Notes: generated by a model not told the origin, from the letters alone. Positions 9,089-17,830 are shown, counted from the stretch's first letter. The stretch: 64,000 nt of DNA from DASUBV01 sp036501025 (GCA_036501025.1 DASYBB010000191.1:1-64000), one strand, 5' to 3'. Numbers and translations are program-made.

Positions 9089-9181
9089 CCCGGCGGCCAC
9101 GCCCAGATCGTAGGCGCTGCCCGCGGCAGCCGGCGCCCGCTGAGGCTCGACACCTGGCCCGGTGCGCCGTTCAATGGCGGA

Positions 9182-9649
9182 ATGCAGCTCGTGCCCATGA
9201 CGGCGGCCCACGCAGCCGAGATCGTCACCTGGCAGTACCCGGCGCCCTATGACCGCTATGACATGACCGGCGTTGACCCGGCGGTCCTGGCCGGCCCGGG
9301 CAGCGGCTTCTTCGCCGTCACGGACGCTGCCGGGCTCGTCGGCTTCCGCTCGTTCGGCGCTGACGGCCAGGTGCCGGGCGGCGATTACGACGACTCGGCG
9401 CTCGACACCGGCGGGGGCCTGCGACCCGATCTCACCGGGCACGGGCTGGGCCGGGCGGCGGTCCGGGCGGGCCTGGACTTCGGGCAGCGGCGGTTCGATC
9501 CCGCGGCGTTCCGGGTCACGATCGCCGCCTTTAACATCCGGGCCCAGCGGGTCGTCACGAGCCTGGGCTTCCGCCGGGTCGGCTCCTTCCGGGCGCTGGC
9601 CGGCGGCGGCAGTTACGAGATCCTGGTCAGGCCAGTGCCCGGCCTGTAG
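9182..9649 (+). CDS. GNAT family N-acetyltransferase
   Basis: 155 residues. The acetyl-CoA binding segment is recognisable as LTGHGLGRAAVRAGLDFGQR (the Q/RxxGxG/A motif in the form HGLGRA), followed by FRVTIAAFNIRAQRVVTSLGF, the typical beta5-alpha4 region with the Asn and the xxLGF turn. The acceptor substrate is unknown. ATG 9182 is the first in frame after the divergent promoter region shared with the APH gene. Confidence 0.8.
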   Translation: MQLVPMTAAHAAEIVTWQYPAPYDRYDMTGVDPAVLAGPGSGFFAVTDAAGLVGFRSFGADGQVPGGDYDDSALDTGGGLRPDLTGHGLGRAAVRAGLDFGQRRFDPAAFRVTIAAFNIRAQRVVTSLGFRRVGSFRALAGGGSYEILVRPVPGL

Positions 9650-9696
9650 CACGGTGCCCGGCGGAAGACCTTCTCTCGCCCGTTACGGTTGTCCGC

Positions 9697-10611
9697 GTGG
9701 CTGATGCCGAGGCGGAGATCACCGCGGAGCTGGTCCGGGACCTGCTGCGCGACCAGCATCCCGACCTGGCTGACCGGCCCCTGTCGCTGGGCGCGCGCGG
9801 CTGGGACAACCAGCTGTGGCGGCTGGGCGGCGACCTCGCCGTCCGGCTGCCCTGGGCGACGCCGCGAGCAGGCGCCCTCCTGCTCAAGGAGCATGCCTGG
9901 CTGCCTGTTCTCGCCCCGCGCCTGCCGCTGCCGGTTCCTGTCCCGCAGCGCCTGGGCCAGCCCTCGGAGCGGTTCCCGCGACCCTGGATTGTCACGACCT
10001 GGGTTCCGGGTGACCCGGCCGACCGCGCTCCCGCGACGCGCGGGGCGGAGGCGGCCGACGCCCTGGCCGGTTTCCTGACCGCCCTGCACCGGCCCGCTCC
10101 GGCCGAGGTGCCCGGCGGCCGAGGCGCGGGACCGCTGGCCGAGCGCACGGACAACTTCGCCCGCGGCCTCACCGCCACCATCGATCTCGGCCTGATTCCC
10201 GACCCGGACGGCCTGCGCGCGATCTGGGACGACGCCGTCACAGCGCCCGCCTGGGACGGCCCGCCGCTGTGGCTCCACGGGGACCTCCACCCGGCCAACG
10301 TGCTCACCGCCGACGGCACCTTCTGCGGCGTGATCGACTTTGGCGACATGTGCGCCGGGGATCCCGCCTCCGACCTCGCCGCCTGCTGGATCCTGCTGCC
10401 CGACGGCCTCGCCGGCCGGTTCCACGAGGCCTACCAGCCGCCCCTGGATGCGGCGACCCTGCGCCGAGCCCGCGGCTGGGCGGTCCTGGAGGCCTTCGGC
10501 CGGATCCTCATCGGGCACGCCGGAGTCCTCGGCCGCCCCGGCGGCAAGCCCACCTGGGGCCCGCCCGCCCGGGCCGCCCTGCGGCGCCTCACCGCCACCC
10601 GTGGCCGGTAG
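9697..10611 (+). CDS. Aminoglycoside phosphotransferase family protein
   Basis: 304 residues, APH fold. The N-lobe (DNQLWRLGGDLAVRLPWA) carries the nucleotide-binding strands, the catalytic loop is LWLHGDLHPANVL (HGDxHxxN) and the magnesium-binding segment is GVIDFGDMCAGDPASDLA. This is the common actinobacterial group annotated as aminoglycoside phosphotransferase, whose real substrate is usually untested. Starts at GTG 9697. It is unlike the neighbouring APH at 8189-9088 in its catalytic loop, so it is not a recent duplicate. Confidence 0.82.
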   Translation: MADAEAEITAELVRDLLRDQHPDLADRPLSLGARGWDNQLWRLGGDLAVRLPWATPRAGALLLKEHAWLPVLAPRLPLPVPVPQRLGQPSERFPRPWIVTTWVPGDPADRAPATRGAEAADALAGFLTALHRPAPAEVPGGRGAGPLAERTDNFARGLTATIDLGLIPDPDGLRAIWDDAVTAPAWDGPPLWLHGDLHPANVLTADGTFCGVIDFGDMCAGDPASDLAACWILLPDGLAGRFHEAYQPPLDAATLRRARGWAVLEAFGRILIGHAGVLGRPGGKPTWGPPARAALRRLTATRGR

Positions 10612-10627
10612 GACAGGCAGTCCGCAC

Positions 10628-11395
10628 TTACGGCTTGGCTGCGCGGACGATCGCGGAGTGCAGCCCGTCCGCGACCTCGTGCGTCGGGGTGATCGTGATG
10701 CGGGTGAATCCGGCCCGGGCCAGTCCGTCCCGGTACTCGGCGAAGGACAGCATGCCGGAGATAGCGCCGATCGGGCGGCCGCGCTCGATGCGCTCGGCGT
10801 GGGTGAGGTGGTCCTCGGCGAGGAGGTCGGAGACGCCGAAGCGCCCGCCCGGCCGCAGGACCCGGTAGCTCTCGGCCAGGACGGCGGCCTTGTCCCCGGA
10901 CAGGTTGATGACGCAGTTGGAGATGATCACGTCGACTGAGCTGTCGGGGAGCGGGATGTCCTCGATGTGGCCGCGAAGGAACTCGACGTTGGCGGCGCCC
11001 GCCCGGGCGGCGTTGGCCCGGGCGAGGTCGAGCATCTCGTCGGTCATGTCCAGGCCGTAGGCGTGGCCGGCCGCGCCGACCCGGCGCGCCGACAGCAGCA
11101 CGTCGATGCCGCCCCCGGAGCCCAGGTCCAGCACGGTCTCGCCGTCCTTCAGGTCGGCGACCGCGATCGGGTTGCCGCAGCCGAGGCTGGCCGCGACAGC
11201 ATGCTCGGGCAGCCCGTCCGTCTCCGCGCCGGAGTACAGCTTCGCGCCGGTCCCGGTCTCGCCGGCAGCGCCGGAGTCACCGCAGGCCGCGATACCGCCC
11301 TCGGTCACCGCGGTGGCCGCGCTGGCGTAGCGGGCGCGGACTCGCTCGCGCATGGCGTCCAGCTCGTCAGCCCCGTCATGGCGCGGAATCGACAT
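10628..11395 (-). CDS. arsM: Arsenite methyltransferase
   Basis: 255 residues. The SAM-binding core is VLDLGSGGGIDVLLSARRVG, followed by YGLDMTDEMLDLA, and the arsenite-specific segment DVIISNCVINLSGDKAAVL is diagnostic of ArsM, which transfers methyl groups from SAM to As(III). The three Cys expected for As(III) binding are at AACGDS, LGCGNP and SNCVIN. It is divergent from cadI, with the ArsR-type palindrome at 11388-11403 over its start codon (ATG at 11395). It belongs with cadI, the aquaglyceroporin and arsC to an arsenic-handling cluster. Confidence 0.9.
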   Translation of the reverse strand: MSIPRHDGADELDAMRERVRARYASAATAVTEGGIAACGDSGAAGETGTGAKLYSGAETDGLPEHAVAASLGCGNPIAVADLKDGETVLDLGSGGGIDVLLSARRVGAAGHAYGLDMTDEMLDLARANAARAGAANVEFLRGHIEDIPLPDSSVDVIISNCVINLSGDKAAVLAESYRVLRPGGRFGVSDLLAEDHLTHAERIERGRPIGAISGMLSFAEYRDGLARAGFTRITITPTHEVADGLHSAIVRAAKP

Positions 11396-11403
11396 ACGTC
11401 TAT
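11388..11403. promoter_or_regulatory. Probable ArsR-family operator
   Basis: On the minus strand this reads ATAGACGTATGTCGAT, a dyad matching its own complement at 12 of 16 positions. It resembles the ATAGACATATGTCTAT-like sites bound by actinobacterial ArsR repressors. It covers the arsM start codon and lies about 85 bases before cadI, so one dimer could control both directions. A second half site (ATAGACAA) occurs at about 11454. No arsR gene is present in the window. Confidence 0.5.
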
Positions 11404-11487
11404 ATTGACAGGCCCCGATGTCCGGTGGCAAGCTCGGCGGCAGCAAGACATAGACAACCATCGAAGTCCCGGAATCCTGGAGGTCCC

Positions 11488-11949
11488 GTGTCCCGCGTCC
11501 AGCTCGCGCTCAACGTCAACGACATCGATGAGGCGGTCGCGTTCTACCGCAAGCTGTTCGGCGCAGAGCCGGCCAAGCGCCGCGACGGGTACGCGAACTT
11601 CGCGATCGCGCAGCCGCCGCTGAAGCTGGTCCTGCTGGAGAACCCGGGCCAGGGAGGCACCCTCAATCACCTGGGCGTCGAAGTCGACGACATCGATGCC
11701 GTGGACGCCGAGCAGGCCCGGCTCGCGGCGGCCGGGCTCGCGACCGCGGACGAGCGGGATACCACCTGCTGTTACGCCCGGCAGGACAAGTTCTGGGTCC
11801 AGGGCACCCCCGGCGGCGAGTCCTGGGAGATCTACACGGTCCTGGCCGACAGCCAGACGTTCTACGGCGAGCAGGACAGCCGGGCCTGCTGCGCAGGCGC
11901 GCGGGAGGCCGCCGAGCCGGCCCGCATCTCCGCAACGCCCTGCTGCTAG
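11488..11949 (+). CDS. cadI: CadI/ArsI-type glyoxalase-fold protein
   Basis: 153 residues, one vicinal oxygen chelate fold. It closely follows the pattern of mycobacterial CadI: SRVQLALNV at the start, LNHLGVEV around His61, TTCCYA with the vicinal Cys94-Cys95 pair, and SWEIYTVLADS with Glu114. ArsI relatives cleave C-As bonds of methylated or aromatic arsenicals using Fe(II) and this Cys pair. Position 5 is Gln, where ArsI lyases have the first metal His, as in CadI, so lyase activity is uncertain. The C-terminus is Cys-rich (RACC, TPCC). GTG 11488 has a GGAGG site. Confidence 0.82.
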   Translation: MSRVQLALNVNDIDEAVAFYRKLFGAEPAKRRDGYANFAIAQPPLKLVLLENPGQGGTLNHLGVEVDDIDAVDAEQARLAAAGLATADERDTTCCYARQDKFWVQGTPGGESWEIYTVLADSQTFYGEQDSRACCAGAREAAEPARISATPCC

Positions 11950-11973
11950 CCGGCCCTGCGGCGGATTGACGGA

Positions 11974-12750
11974 ATGAGGGACATGGCGCTGTGGCGGCGG
12001 CTGCTCGCCGAGCTGGTGGGGTCCGGGTTCCTGGCCGCGGTGGTGATCGGCTCGGGCATCGCCGCGCAGCGCCTGTCACCGGGTGACACCGGGCTGGAAC
12101 TGCTGGAGAGCGCAGCGGCCACGGCGGCGGGCCTGTTCGCCGTCATCCTGATGTTCGGCCCGGTGTCCGGCGGTCACTTCAACCCCGTCGTGTCCTTCGC
12201 CGACGCGGCCTGCGGGGGGCTGGCCTGGCGGGACGCCTGCGCTTACCTCCCGGCCCAGGTGGCGGGCTGTGCCGGCGGCGCGGTCATCGCCAACCTGATG
12301 TTCTCCGCGCCGCCCGTCACCATCGCCGGCCAGGACCGGGCCAGCGCCGCGCACTTCCTGTCGGAGATCGTCGCCACCCTCGGCCTGGTCCTGGTCATCT
12401 TCGCCCTGGCCCGGTCGGGCCGCAGCCGTACCGTCCCGGCCGCCGTCGGTGCCTACATTGGCGCGGCGTACTTCTTCACGTCCTCGAGCAGCTTCGCCAA
12501 CCCCGCCATCACCGTCGGCCGGATGCTCTCGGACACCTTCGCCGGGATCGCCCCGGCGTCGGTGCCCGCGTTCGTCGGCGCCCAGGTCATCGGCGGGCTC
12601 GTCGCCGTCGTCCTCATCCGGGTCCTGTACCCCGGCATCACCGCGGCCGAGGCCGCCGAGGCCACCGTCCCGCAACTGCCCCGCAACTGCCCCGCGAGAG
12701 GACCCGGCCATGACCGGCATCCCGACCGTCCTGTTCGTCTGCGTCCATAA
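11974..12750 (+). CDS. MIP-family aquaglyceroporin, probable arsenite channel
   Basis: 258 residues with six membrane segments and the two pore half-helices of major intrinsic proteins: GGHFNPVVSF (NPV at 70-72, a variant of NPA) and SSFANPAITVGRML (NPA at 177-179). Sitting between cadI and arsC, it probably lets arsenite leave the cell, as AqpS does in other bacteria. Its coding end overlaps arsC by 41 bases in another frame, giving an unusual His/Arg/Pro tail (about the last 15 residues) that is probably not functional. Confidence 0.85.
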   Translation: MRDMALWRRLLAELVGSGFLAAVVIGSGIAAQRLSPGDTGLELLESAAATAAGLFAVILMFGPVSGGHFNPVVSFADAACGGLAWRDACAYLPAQVAGCAGGAVIANLMFSAPPVTIAGQDRASAAHFLSEIVATLGLVLVIFALARSGRSRTVPAAVGAYIGAAYFFTSSSSFANPAITVGRMLSDTFAGIAPASVPAFVGAQVIGGLVAVVLIRVLYPGITAAEAAEATVPQLPRNCPARGPGHDRHPDRPVRLRP

Positions 12751-13114
12751 CGCGGGCCGGTCCCAGATGGCCGCCGCCCTGCTCGACCGCGGGGCCGCCG
12801 GGCGGGTCACGGTCACCTCAGCTGGGTCACAGCCCGCCAGCGAGATCAACCCGGCCGTCGTCCAGGCCATGGCCGAGATCGGCCTGGACCTGTCCCGTGC
12901 GTTCCCGAAGCCGCTGACCGGCGACCAGGTCCAGGCGGCCGACGTCGTCATCACCATGGGCTGCGGGGACGCCTGCCCGGTCTACCCCGGCAAGCGGTAT
13001 GTGGACTGGGAGCTCCCCGACCCCGCCGGACTCGACCTGCCCGCCGTCCGGTCCATCCGCGACGCCATCCGCGACCGGGTCACGGGGCTGCTGAGCGAGC
13101 TAGTCGCGGGCTGA
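12710..13114 (+). CDS. arsC: Arsenate reductase, low-molecular-weight phosphatase type
   Basis: 134 residues. The P-loop CVHNAGR at 11-17 has the CX5R signature, and Cys85 and Cys89 in MGCGDACP supply the relay cysteines of thioredoxin- or mycothiol/mycoredoxin-linked ArsC. The C-terminal DPAGLDLPAVRSIRDAIRDRV fits the family. It reduces arsenate to arsenite for export by the adjacent channel. It starts inside the end of the aquaglyceroporin gene (ATG 12710), so the two are translationally coupled. Confidence 0.9.
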   Translation: MTGIPTVLFVCVHNAGRSQMAAALLDRGAAGRVTVTSAGSQPASEINPAVVQAMAEIGLDLSRAFPKPLTGDQVQAADVVITMGCGDACPVYPGKRYVDWELPDPAGLDLPAVRSIRDAIRDRVTGLLSELVAG

Positions 13115-13191
13115 GTGCCGTCGGCTGGCGCCTCGCCGCCCGTGGGGCAGCGCCGCCCGGTCCTGTCCCGTCCAGTCCTGTCCTGTCCCGG

Positions 13192-13899
13192 TCAGCAGCA
13201 GTCCGCGCCGCGCCAGGACTGCATGCCGGCCCAGACCGACCAGCCGGCGATGCCCAGCGCGATGACCGGATCGATGCGCCAGCCGCCCGGCCATGCGGCG
13301 GTGAGGGCCAGGCCGGCCAGGACGGCGGCGGCCTGGCTCGCGCACATCAGGTTCTGGGTGCCCTCGCCGGCCGTGGCCCTCGAGCCCAGGCGGGAGCCAA
13401 GGCGGCGCTTGGCCAGGCCCAGGCCCGGCATGACGACCAGGCTTGATGCGGTCAGCGCGATGCCGAGGGCGGTCGCGGTGGCGGGACGATCTCCGGCCAG
13501 CTCCCGGATGGCCTGCACCGTGACGTAGGGCGCCAGCAGCCAGAAGCTGACAGCGACCAGCCGCTGCGCGCGCCGCTCGGCGGTCTCTGACCGGGTACGC
13601 GGCCCGGTGAACCGCCACCCGACGATCACGGCGGCCAGGCCCTCGATCACGCTCCCCAGTGCCCAGCCCACCAGGGCGACCGAGCCCGCGGCCAGGCCGG
13701 CGATCAGGCCGAGGGCGCCCTCGGCCGTCATCCAGGCCAGCGACGCCCACGCCAGCCACCGGGCCAGCCGTGCTGCGTGAAGCCACTGTCCGTCCCGGGC
13801 CGCTGGCCGGGCATCGGCGCAGGACTCACCGCACGCGCAGGGCGCAACCTCGCTGGCCAGATTCCCGGCGGCGGGCCGCTGACCGTGAACCATGGCCAT
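13192..13899 (-). CDS. CDF-like cation transporter, metal-associated
   Basis: 235 residues with about five or six membrane segments in the pattern of the short CDF-related transporters often found beside ars genes. These have a conserved middle (RTRSETAERRAQRLVAVSFW) and GEGTQN before the last helices. The N-terminus has CACGESC (Cys21, 23, 27) and the C-terminus ends CC, both possible metal ligands. The usual GFGLDS motif is GWALGS here, so the conserved metal-binding Asp is Gly82. The substrate is unknown. Placed tail-to-tail with arsC; start ATG 13899 or 13893. Confidence 0.7.
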   Translation of the reverse strand: MAMVHGQRPAAGNLASEVAPCACGESCADARPAARDGQWLHAARLARWLAWASLAWMTAEGALGLIAGLAAGSVALVGWALGSVIEGLAAVIVGWRFTGPRTRSETAERRAQRLVAVSFWLLAPYVTVQAIRELAGDRPATATALGIALTASSLVVMPGLGLAKRRLGSRLGSRATAGEGTQNLMCASQAAAVLAGLALTAAWPGGWRIDPVIALGIAGWSVWAGMQSWRGADCC

Positions 13900-14022
13900 A
13901 TCCGATGCTAACCCGGCACGTCGCGGCCGGACCGATCACGGCCTCCGCCGGGCGCTGCGATCATCGGAAAGTGGACCCAGCACTTCGCGCGGGCCGGACG
14001 ATCGCCGTAGTAGTTTCCGTTT

Positions 14023-14676
14023 ATGCCGCCGCTTGAGGACCGCCCGGGTCACGCCCCGGTTACCGCAGCCGACGTCACGCTCGCGGTGCGGCTCGCCGCC
14101 GAGGCGCTCCGCCCCGGGCCGGCGGAGGCGTGGTCTAATCCGGCTGGCTCGCTGGCGTGGGACTGCTGGGAGACCGTCGAGCACATCGCCGACGACCTGT
14201 TCGCCTACGCCACCCAGCTGACTCCGGCCACGCCTGAGGACGGCTACGTGCCGTTCGCCATGACGAGCACCCGGCCGGGCGATGCGGAAAGCGCCATCCA
14301 CGTGGACCGTGACCGGGGGACAGAGGGCTTGCTGCAGGCGGTTGAGGCGTGCGGCGCCCTGCTGGTGGCCATGATCACGACCGCGTCGCCGGACACCCGC
14401 GCCTGGCACCCGTACGGCACCTCGGACCCGGAGGGCTTCGCCGCGATGGGCGTGGCGGAAACCCTGGTCCACGGGCACGACGCGGCTGAGGGACTCGGCG
14501 TGCCCTGGGAACCGCCCGCCGACCTGTGCGCCCGGGTGCTCAGCCGGCTCTTCCCCGGCGCGCCAGCGGATGCCCTCCCATGGACGGCGCTGCTGTGGGC
14601 CACCGGCCGCGCTGACCTGCCGGGCCGGCCCCGGCTGGGCGAGTGGCGCTGGCACTCCGAACCACGATCCTCGTGA
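14023..14676 (+). CDS. Maleylpyruvate isomerase-like / DinB-fold protein
   Basis: 217 residues of the DinB/mycothiol-dependent maleylpyruvate isomerase superfamily. Its segments include WDCWETVEHIADDLFAYATQL (about 46-66), with the His of the metal triad, and AMGVAETLVHGHDAAEGLG (about 141-159), with the second His pair. Such proteins are four-helix bundles that use a divalent metal and often mycothiol to modify or move thiol adducts. The exact substrate is not apparent. Starts at ATG 14023; a single-gene unit. Confidence 0.7.
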   Translation: MPPLEDRPGHAPVTAADVTLAVRLAAEALRPGPAEAWSNPAGSLAWDCWETVEHIADDLFAYATQLTPATPEDGYVPFAMTSTRPGDAESAIHVDRDRGTEGLLQAVEACGALLVAMITTASPDTRAWHPYGTSDPEGFAAMGVAETLVHGHDAAEGLGVPWEPPADLCARVLSRLFPGAPADALPWTALLWATGRADLPGRPRLGEWRWHSEPRSS

Positions 14677-14825
14677 AGCTGCCCACGGTCATCGAAGCCG
14701 CATGATCCGGTAGCGATCGCCGAGCCTATATCGCCGGGCCTGTCTTGGGCCGATGAGATCGGGGCGCGGGCAGCGTCACTGCTGGAACCCGAGACGACAC
14801 CCGAGCGGAGACTTCGGAGGAGGAC

Positions 14826-15389
14826 ATGCCAGACATGGGCACGGGGAACGGCAAGGTGGTGGTGAACAGGTCGATGTCGCTAGACGGGTTCATCGCCGGC
14901 CCGGGCGACTCGATGGACTGGATCTTCGCCTTCATGGGGCCGATCGAGGACGAGTTCCCGGAGATCATGGCGGCCACTGGCGCCATGCTCGTCGGCCGGC
15001 GGACCTACGAGGTCGGCAACCGCATGGCCGAGAACCGGGACGAGGTGACCCCTGCCTACGACGGGGGAGCTGAGTTCGTCCTCACCCACGAGCCGCCGGA
15101 GCGGCCGGATCCGGCGGTCACGTTCCTCACCGGTGACATCGGGGACGCGGTCGCCACGGCACTGGACGCCGCGGGCGGCAAGAACCTCGAAATCCTCGGC
15201 GCTGACCTTGCCCGTCAGTGCCTGCTGCGGGGGCTCGTGGACGAGATCCTGGTGTATGTCCTGCCGGTCCTGCTCGGCGACGGCACTCGCTTCTTGTCGT
15301 CCCCGGGTCTCGCGCGGATAGACCTGGAGCCGCTCGAGAGCACCCGGTCGGGAGCCGTCACCATCCTTCGGTTCCGCGTCCGTAAGTAG
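14826..15389 (+). CDS. Dihydrofolate reductase / RibD C-terminal family protein
   Basis: 187 residues: KVVVNRSMSLDGFIAGPGD at the start, GAMLVGRRTYEVG (NADPH-binding turn) in the middle and VDEILVYVLPVLLGDGTRFL near the end. These are hallmarks of the stand-alone RibD_C/DHFR-like reductases. They are NADPH-dependent; few have known substrates. A GGAGGAGGAC ribosome site lies immediately upstream of ATG 14826, and the gene is followed by a strong hairpin, so it is likely a monocistronic unit. Confidence 0.85.
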   Translation: MPDMGTGNGKVVVNRSMSLDGFIAGPGDSMDWIFAFMGPIEDEFPEIMAATGAMLVGRRTYEVGNRMAENRDEVTPAYDGGAEFVLTHEPPERPDPAVTFLTGDIGDAVATALDAAGGKNLEILGADLARQCLLRGLVDEILVYVLPVLLGDGTRFLSSPGLARIDLEPLESTRSGAVTILRFRVRK

Positions 15390-15408
15390 CCCGCCCATAC
15401 GGGCGGGC
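15389..15408. terminator. Hairpin terminator after the DHFR-like gene
   Basis: GCCCGCCC-ATAC-GGGCGGGC forms a perfect 8-bp stem starting on the last base of the stop codon. There is no T-run, which is common for actinobacterial terminators. Confidence 0.5.
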
Positions 15409-15506
15409 CGGCTCCGCTGCCGCCAGGCGTTGCCCTGCTGGTCCGCGTCCGGCAGCCGGGTCGGCCGGCCGGCCCGGGATCGAGCCAGGTTGCCTAGGAT
15501 CCCCTT

Positions 15507-16391
15507 GTGCCTGATGCGCCCCGGTCGCTCGCGGCTGTTGAGCAAGCGGCCCGGCTCGCCGGGCCGGACGCGACAATCCAGGTCATGCAGGCCCTCGCGG
15601 GAGGCACGCATGCCCGTACCACCTTGATCCGGACCGCGAACCCCGAGACCGAGGTAGTCCTGCGCGAGTTCCCGCCCGGCGATGACACGGCCGGCCGCGA
15701 AACCAAGGTGCTCCAGGCCCTCGACGGGCTCGGCGGCCTGGCCCCGCGGCCGCTGGCCAGCGATCTGTCACAGGTGGCCGCCCGCGGTTCCTGGCTGCTG
15801 ATCTCCCGCCTGCCCGGCCGCGCTGACATCACCCCGCGCCACCCGGCCGCCCAGGCTGACCAGCTGGGCAAGGCACTTGCGCGCATCCACCAGACACCCC
15901 TTCCCCGCCTGGCTGGCCTTCCCGGCGTCTTCGACCGGGGGCTAGGCGGCGCCCGCAGCTCACTCAGCGGCCCGGCCGCCGGCATCGTGGCCGCCGGCTG
16001 GGACAGCCTGGCCAGCACGCCCCTGGCGCTGGCCCACCATGACTACTGGTCCGGCAACGCCGTCTGGGACGGTGAGGTCCTCACCGGCGTCGTGGACTGG
16101 CCCGGCGGCTGCCTCGGGCCGCCCGGCTTCGATACCGGCTGGTGCCGCCTGGACCTGTGGCTGCTGCACGGCCAGGCCATCGCCGACACGTTCCTCGACG
16201 CCTACAACGCCGCAAGCGGATCAGCGGTGCCTGATCCGCTGCTGTGGGATCTGTGGGCCCTCGCCCGATCGCACGAGATGGTCGAGACCTGGGTCCCGAA
16301 CTACCGCGACCTCGGCCGGACCGACCTGACCGCGGCACAGCTGCGGAGCCGCCACACGGCCTGGACGGAACGCTTGCTGGCCGAGGTCTGA
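15507..16391 (+). CDS. APH-fold phosphotransferase family protein
   Basis: 294 residues. The N-lobe has the GGTHARTTLIR loop and VVLREF (Arg where APH enzymes have the Lys strand). The catalytic loop is LALAHHDYWSGNAVW (HDYWxGN variant) and the metal segment is GVVDWPGGCLG. The WSGN variant marks a distinct subgroup of actinobacterial APH-like proteins with unknown substrate. Starts with GTG 15507. This is the third APH-fold gene of the first 17 kb; sequence differences show they are not tandem copies. Confidence 0.78.
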   Translation: MPDAPRSLAAVEQAARLAGPDATIQVMQALAGGTHARTTLIRTANPETEVVLREFPPGDDTAGRETKVLQALDGLGGLAPRPLASDLSQVAARGSWLLISRLPGRADITPRHPAAQADQLGKALARIHQTPLPRLAGLPGVFDRGLGGARSSLSGPAAGIVAAGWDSLASTPLALAHHDYWSGNAVWDGEVLTGVVDWPGGCLGPPGFDTGWCRLDLWLLHGQAIADTFLDAYNAASGSAVPDPLLWDLWALARSHEMVETWVPNYRDLGRTDLTAAQLRSRHTAWTERLLAEV

Positions 16392-16516
16392 GCGGCGCGG
16401 TCATGAGGAATGACTGGTGACGTCACCATGACGCGGCCTGGCCCTGGGGGCGGCACGCGTTTGACATCATGGTCAGCGGACATGACCGGGCCGGTTCAAG
16501 GCTGAGGAGACGGACG

Positions 16517-17830
16517 GTGACTCGAATTCGGCCAGTCGCCTGGCTCCTCGCCGCCGTCGCGCTGTTCCTGCTGGCCGTGGCCGGCTATGCCCTGCTCGTC
16601 CATGGCTCCCCGCAGTACTACTGGAAGCAGATCGACACGGCCGTGTACCGGGGTGGCGGCATCGCTGCGCGGAACCAGCCGGCGATGCTCTACGCGCTGC
16701 AGCTGGGCCCGGCGAAGCTGCCGTTCATCTACACGCCGTTCGCCGCGCTCCTGTTCGCCGTGGCGAGCGGTGCGTCGTTCGCGACCTGGCAGGTCGGGAT
16801 GGCGGTGCTCACGATCGGGCTGCTGCCGGTGGTGGCGTACCTGGCCCTGGGACTCGCCGGCCGGCCCGCCGGCCTGGCCAGGGCGGCGGCGGCGTTCGCG
16901 ATCGCCGCCGTGGGCCTCTGGCTCGAACCGGTCGCCATGACACTGTTCTTCGGGCAGATCAACGTCGTGATGCTGGCCCTGGTAGTCGGCGATCTTGCGC
17001 TGCCGGACCGCATCAAGGGCAAGGGCATCGGAATCGGCCTGGCGGCGGGCATCAAGCTCACGCCGCTGATCTTCATTCCGTACCTGCTGTTGACGCGGCG
17101 GGTAAAGGCCGCGGCGGTCAGCGCGCTGACCTTCGCGGTCATGCTCGGACTCGGGTTCGCGCTGCTGCCGCACGCCTCGGCGGTCTACTGGGGCGGGGGG
17201 TTCGCCCGGCCGGGCAGGCACTTCCACCTGGACAACCAGTCCCTCAACGGCGTCATACTGCGCCTGACCCACGCCGGGCCCGATGCGCACGCGTACTGGC
17301 TGGTCGCGGCGGTCGTCGTCGGCATTGCCGGGCTCGCGACCTCGATACTGGCGAGCCGGCGCGGCCACGAGCTACTCGGCCTGGTGGCGTGCGCCGCGAC
17401 CGGCCTGCTGGTGTCCCCGATCAGCTGGTCGCATCACTACGTTTTCGTGGTGCCGGCACTTGTCCTCGCCGCGTGCGGGCCGCGGCGGCTCGGCTACCGG
17501 ATCCTCGGCGCCGCGCTGGTGGTGGGCTTGTTCGGCTGGTGGCCCCTGCCCATCGGCAACCAGGGCGGCTTCGACCCGAGGGCCCAGCTGATGCCGCGCG
17601 GGCTCCTGCCGCTCGCGCCGAACGGCGACAACAGCCTGGCGGCAATCGAGTTCACCTGGCGCGGGCTGGAACTGATCGTCGGCAACTACTACGTGGTCAC
17701 CCTGCTCGTGTTTCTCGCGGCCACCGCCTGCGCCCTGCTCCTGACCCCTCGCCTCAGGCCCCGGCCCGCGCAGCCGGCCCCCGAGCCCGACGCCGTCTGG
17801 ACGGCACGCCCGCCCGGCGCTGCCCAGTAG
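16517..17830 (+). CDS. GT87 family polyprenol-dependent mannosyltransferase
   Basis: 437 residues with about ten membrane segments. The first loop after TM1 has the acidic/aromatic pattern QIDTAVYRGG seen in GT-C enzymes, and LPFIYTPFAALLFA, GQINVVMLALV and GIKLTPLIFIPYLLL are the conserved blocks of GT87 (DUF2029) alpha-mannosyltransferases. Those extend lipoarabinomannan-type glycolipids from polyprenyl-phosphate-mannose on the outer face. The exact linkage is not known. GTG 16517 is chosen because of the GAGGAG site at 16503-16508; ATG 16469 has none. Confidence 0.8.
   Translation: MTRIRPVAWLLAAVALFLLAVAGYALLVHGSPQYYWKQIDTAVYRGGGIAARNQPAMLYALQLGPAKLPFIYTPFAALLFAVASGASFATWQVGMAVLTIGLLPVVAYLALGLAGRPAGLARAAAAFAIAAVGLWLEPVAMTLFFGQINVVMLALVVGDLALPDRIKGKGIGIGLAAGIKLTPLIFIPYLLLTRRVKAAAVSALTFAVMLGLGFALLPHASAVYWGGGFARPGRHFHLDNQSLNGVILRLTHAGPDAHAYWLVAAVVVGIAGLATSILASRRGHELLGLVACAATGLLVSPISWSHHYVFVVPALVLAACGPRRLGYRILGAALVVGLFGWWPLPIGNQGGFDPRAQLMPRGLLPLAPNGDNSLAAIEFTWRGLELIVGNYYVVTLLVFLAATACALLLTPRLRPRPAQPAPEPDAVWTARPPGAAQ

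Noticed and set aside
8189..10611. APH-like genes as antibiotic resistance
   Set aside because: The catalytic loops fit the broad APH fold, but these subgroups are common in actinobacteria and have no tested drug substrate. No resistance claim is justified.
12073..12087. TGTCACCGGGTGACA palindrome inside the aquaglyceroporin gene
   Set aside because: Similar in look to the regulon motif but with different arms (GTCACC/GGTGAC), and it lies in coding sequence. Not counted as a site.
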